A DNA stretch of 64,000 nt from Phycisphaerales bacterium (GTDB lineage Bacteria > Planctomycetota > Phycisphaerae > UBA1845 > Fen-1342), in contig JADJXS010000001.1 of the NCBI GenBank assembly GCA_016710275.1, positions 2,976,001-3,040,000 on the forward strand. The letters are read 5' to 3'. Within the stretch, counting starts at the first letter, position 1; the number at the start of each line of letters is the position of its first letter. This document shows positions 62,061 through 64,000 of this stretch, one piece after another. Under the pieces are notes generated by a model. That model was not told the DNA's origin, ran no database searches, and saw nothing but the letters and a program-made list of their open reading frames with translations. Both the position numbers and the translations under genes were made by a program.

Positions 62061-62645
62061 ATGAGTTGCGGCTGTGAAACAGACCGATCGGGCATGAAGA
62101 AGTCTCTGAGGCCGGCCAGCGCGCTCCTGCTACTCGCCGCGCCCCTCCTCGGCGCGTTTCTCTACCTACGCTCCGGCGGAACGCCCGCCGACGGGGACGC
62201 CCCGACGGCAGCGAACACGCACGCTCACGCCGCCATGGATGCGACCGCCTGGAGCCGCATGGCCGCGGCGCGGCTGGATGGCAGCTCTTTCGCCCTGTCC
62301 GAACTGGTCGGCAAACCCGTAATCCTCGATTTCTGGGCGACGTGGTGTCCGCCGTGTCGGGCGCAGCGCGACATCCTCCATAAGCTGGCCGGCGAATACG
62401 GCGACCGAGTGCGGATCGTGGCGCTCTCGGTGGACGAGGATGAAGCCGCGCTGAAGCGCTACGTGGCCGAGCACGCCGGCGGGACGCACGAGTTGCGCGC
62501 GACGGCGGAACTGACCGAGCTATTCGGCGTGGAAGCGCTGCCGACGCTGGCGATCATCGACGCCACGGGGCGGGTGCAGCGCGTCTCGACAGGCCTGGTG
62601 GATGCGGAGGATCTGCGCCGGATTCTCTCGCCACTTCTGAACTGA
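62061..62645 (+). CDS. TlpA-like membrane-anchored thioredoxin
   Basis: A 194-residue protein: N-terminal MSCGCETDRSG (two extra Cys), one membrane helix (about 18-36), then a TlpA/ResA-type thioredoxin domain with VILDFWATWCPPCRAQRDIL (active Cys96 and Cys99), IVALSVDEDEAALKRYV and the cis-Pro loop FGVEALPTLAII. Acts outside the membrane, reducing disulfides or supporting cytochrome or metal-site assembly. GGAG eight bases before the ATG. It follows the anti-sigma gene by 37 bp and is a likely member of the sigma factor's own operon. Confidence 0.9.
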   Translation: MSCGCETDRSGMKKSLRPASALLLLAAPLLGAFLYLRSGGTPADGDAPTAANTHAHAAMDATAWSRMAAARLDGSSFALSELVGKPVILDFWATWCPPCRAQRDILHKLAGEYGDRVRIVALSVDEDEAALKRYVAEHAGGTHELRATAELTELFGVEALPTLAIIDATGRVQRVSTGLVDAEDLRRILSPLLN

Positions 62646-62694
62646 TGGGCGGCTCGGGGCAAGCAAACCAGACCGTAGCACGCGCGAGAGCGGG

Positions 62695-62740
62695 GGCCAC
62701 GCCGGCACGATTCGGCTGTGCCTAGCCGCCCGCGGTGGCC
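62695..62740 (+). terminator. Nested stem-loop after the thioredoxin gene
   Basis: The outer stem GGCCAC (62695-62700) / GTGGCC (62735-62740) encloses an inner GGCAC / GTGCC hairpin (62704-62722). There is no T run, so it is at best a weak or Rho-linked terminator. The rest of the 336-bp gap (62646-62981) shows no gene and no promoter I can name with confidence. Confidence 0.35.
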
Positions 62741-62981
62741 CTCCGAGATGGATTGCGAATGACGGCGAAGATGCTCGGCGTATGAACTGAGATTCGGTCG
62801 CCCTCCCCGCGTCATCTCTTCATGCTCTCGTTGCGTCAGGATCGCCTCATGTGAGTTCGGGCACGAGCCGCTTGATCGGACGCTTTCACGCAATTTCCGA
62901 ACCCGCTGCGGAATCTACCCTTCGAGGCCGCCGATCGGTTAGACCGGCGGTGAGCCGACTAGAACCATTCAGGAGCAATCG

Positions 62982-63875
62982 ATGAGAATGCGGACCGTTC
63001 GAAGCATGATGGCGACATGGGCAATTGGATTGGGGGCGCTGGGCGCGGCCGACGCCGCAGACCTGCCGGTCGCGATGGACGGCAAGTGCCCGGTGTGCCT
63101 GGTGAAGATGGACAAAGTGGTCGACGGGAAGGCGGAGCTTGCGTCGGAGCATGACGGCAAGACGTACCGCTTCCCGTCGGCCGAGCAGAAGAGGATGTTC
63201 GACGCCGACCCGGCGAAATTCGTGCCGGCGCTCGGCGGCGATTGCACCGTGTGCCTGGTCGAAATGGGCAAGAGCGTCGCCGGCAAGCCCGAGCACGCGC
63301 TGGTACACGACGGGCGGCTGTTCCTCTTCCCGTCGGCCGAGCAGCTCGGGATGTTTAAGAAAAACCCGGCCAAGTACGCGAACGCCGACCTGGCGCTGGG
63401 CGGCGACTGTCCGGTCTGCCTGGTCAAGATGAACAAGCTCGTCAAGGGCGATCCGGCGTACGCGGTCGTGCATGACGGGCTGCGCTACCTGTTCCCCGGC
63501 GCTGAGCAGAAGCAGATGTTTGAGAAGAGCCCCGCGGCGTTCACGCCGGCGCTCGGCGGCGACTGCGTCGTGTGCAAAGTCGAGATGAAGAAGGCGGTTC
63601 CGGGCAAGGCGGAGTTTCAGACGGTTCACAACGGGCGGCTGTACCTGTTCCCCGGACAGGAGCAGCTCGACATGTTCAAGAAGAACCCCGCCAAGTACGC
63701 AGACGCCGACGTGGCCCTGGGCGGTAACTGCGCGGTCTGCAAGGTCGAGATGAGAAAGGACGTCGCCGGCAAGGCCGAGTTCGCGGTCGACTACCAGGGT
63801 CAGCGCTATCTGTTCCCGGACGCGAAGCTGCGTGAAAAGTTCCTGGCCAACCCGGCCAAGTACGCGACAAACTGA
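62982..63875 (+). CDS. Exported protein of five tandem YHS-like CxxC units
   Basis: A 297-residue protein with a signal peptide (about 1-26, ending AADAAD) and five tandem units of 52-55 residues. Each starts G-x-C-x-V-C-(L/K)-V-x-M, followed by GKxEx, an aromatic FPxxEQ block and a MFxxxPAKY/F end, as in YHS domains. Cys pairs fall at 36/39, 88/91, 143/146, 195/198 and 250/253. Spacing alternates 52, 55, 52, 55, so the real unit of duplication is a 107-residue pair. Likely binds several metal ions (copper or iron are candidates) in the periplasm. GGAG lies upstream of the ATG. It is downstream of an ECF sigma / anti-sigma / thioredoxin operon. Confidence 0.85.
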   Translation: MRMRTVRSMMATWAIGLGALGAADAADLPVAMDGKCPVCLVKMDKVVDGKAELASEHDGKTYRFPSAEQKRMFDADPAKFVPALGGDCTVCLVEMGKSVAGKPEHALVHDGRLFLFPSAEQLGMFKKNPAKYANADLALGGDCPVCLVKMNKLVKGDPAYAVVHDGLRYLFPGAEQKQMFEKSPAAFTPALGGDCVVCKVEMKKAVPGKAEFQTVHNGRLYLFPGQEQLDMFKKNPAKYADADVALGGNCAVCKVEMRKDVAGKAEFAVDYQGQRYLFPDAKLREKFLANPAKYATN

Positions 63876-63895
63876 GTGCTCTCGGCACGATGAGC

Positions 63896-63938
63896 GCCCG
63901 CGGCGGTGGCGAGTTCTCCTCCACGCCATGCCGCGGGC
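63896..63938 (+). terminator. Strong stem-loop after the YHS-repeat gene
   Basis: GCCCGCGGC (63896-63904) pairs with GCCGCGGGC (63930-63938), and the stem extends inwards as GGTGGCG / CGCCAT with one bulge. No T run follows. It is probably a terminator or an mRNA-end stabiliser between this gene and the next. Confidence 0.45.
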
Positions 63939-63975
63939 CCCGGACCTCTGTTCGTAGCAACCACGAGGGTGAGCC

Positions 63976-64000
63976 ATGAATTCGGTGACTGAAACTCGCG
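63976..64000 (+). CDS. Start of a gene cut by the window edge
   Basis: ATG at 63976 preceded by GAGGGTGAG; it reads MNSVTETR and leaves the window. Too short for any family call. It is the next gene on the strand after the YHS-repeat protein, 100 bp away. Confidence 0.45.

Overview
The window is about 64 kb of GC-rich bacterial chromosome with dense coding on both strands, many 4-bp ATGA/GTGA overlaps and frequent TTG/GTG starts. The most likely host is a member of the Planctomycetota, probably a Phycisphaerae-like lineage. This is inferred from a paired C-terminal 'NNFDIDPFVLAL' dockerin-like tag on three exported proteins, the ExbB/ExbD/VWA/TPR gene set, a large sigma-70 factor of unusual layout and the style of the small membrane proteins. 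No rRNA and no complete tRNA is visible, so the assignment is not certain.

Layout. 1-3 kb: a small unknown gene, a XerC-type recombinase with a bidirectional terminator, and a minus-strand set of small membrane proteins ending in a poly-aspartate protein. 3.3-15 kb: a cyclic 2,3-diphosphoglycerate synthetase-family protein, an M1 metallopeptidase, an M20 amidohydrolase, a CpcT/CpeT-family lipoprotein, an AbgT transporter, a large exported protein and an M29 aminopeptidase. 15-20.5 kb: a transporter followed by a frameshifted hydantoinase/oxoprolinase gene, then a sigma factor with its own promoter and a structured leader. 20.8-24.7 kb: the operon rpmF-plsX-fabH-fabD-fabG, read leftwards. 24.9-33.3 kb: panC, lgt, DUF1844, then VWA, ExbB, two ExbD and a long TPR protein, which look like one envelope energy-transducing machine. 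33.5-39 kb: an ABC exporter with one ATPase and four MacB-type permeases, apparently two duplicated pairs.

39-57 kb: a frameshifted exported protein, UspA, a Ca/Na antiporter, the operon DinB / NRDE / VTT-ATP-grasp fusion, a NapH-like ferredoxin fused to TPRs, a glycosyltransferase, NamZ (DUF1343), an HMG-CoA-lyase-like protein whose catalytic Cys is Ser, glycine C-acetyltransferase, an M61-PDZ peptidase coupled to a thioredoxin-fold protein, and TrpF.

57.2-60.6 kb is a decayed accessory segment. It holds a palindromic repeat copy, the 3' half of a tRNA-Arg, an IS5-family remnant, an IS66-family element with a frameshifted transposase, and a membrane-protein gene with an internal stop. 60.7-64 kb: an ECF sigma factor, its zinc-binding anti-sigma factor and a TlpA-like thioredoxin, followed by an exported protein made of five tandem YHS-like CxxC units. 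A related 32-bp palindrome occurs three times (39.0, 53.3 and 57.3 kb), and two copies carry short 12-bp tandem arrays on the same side.
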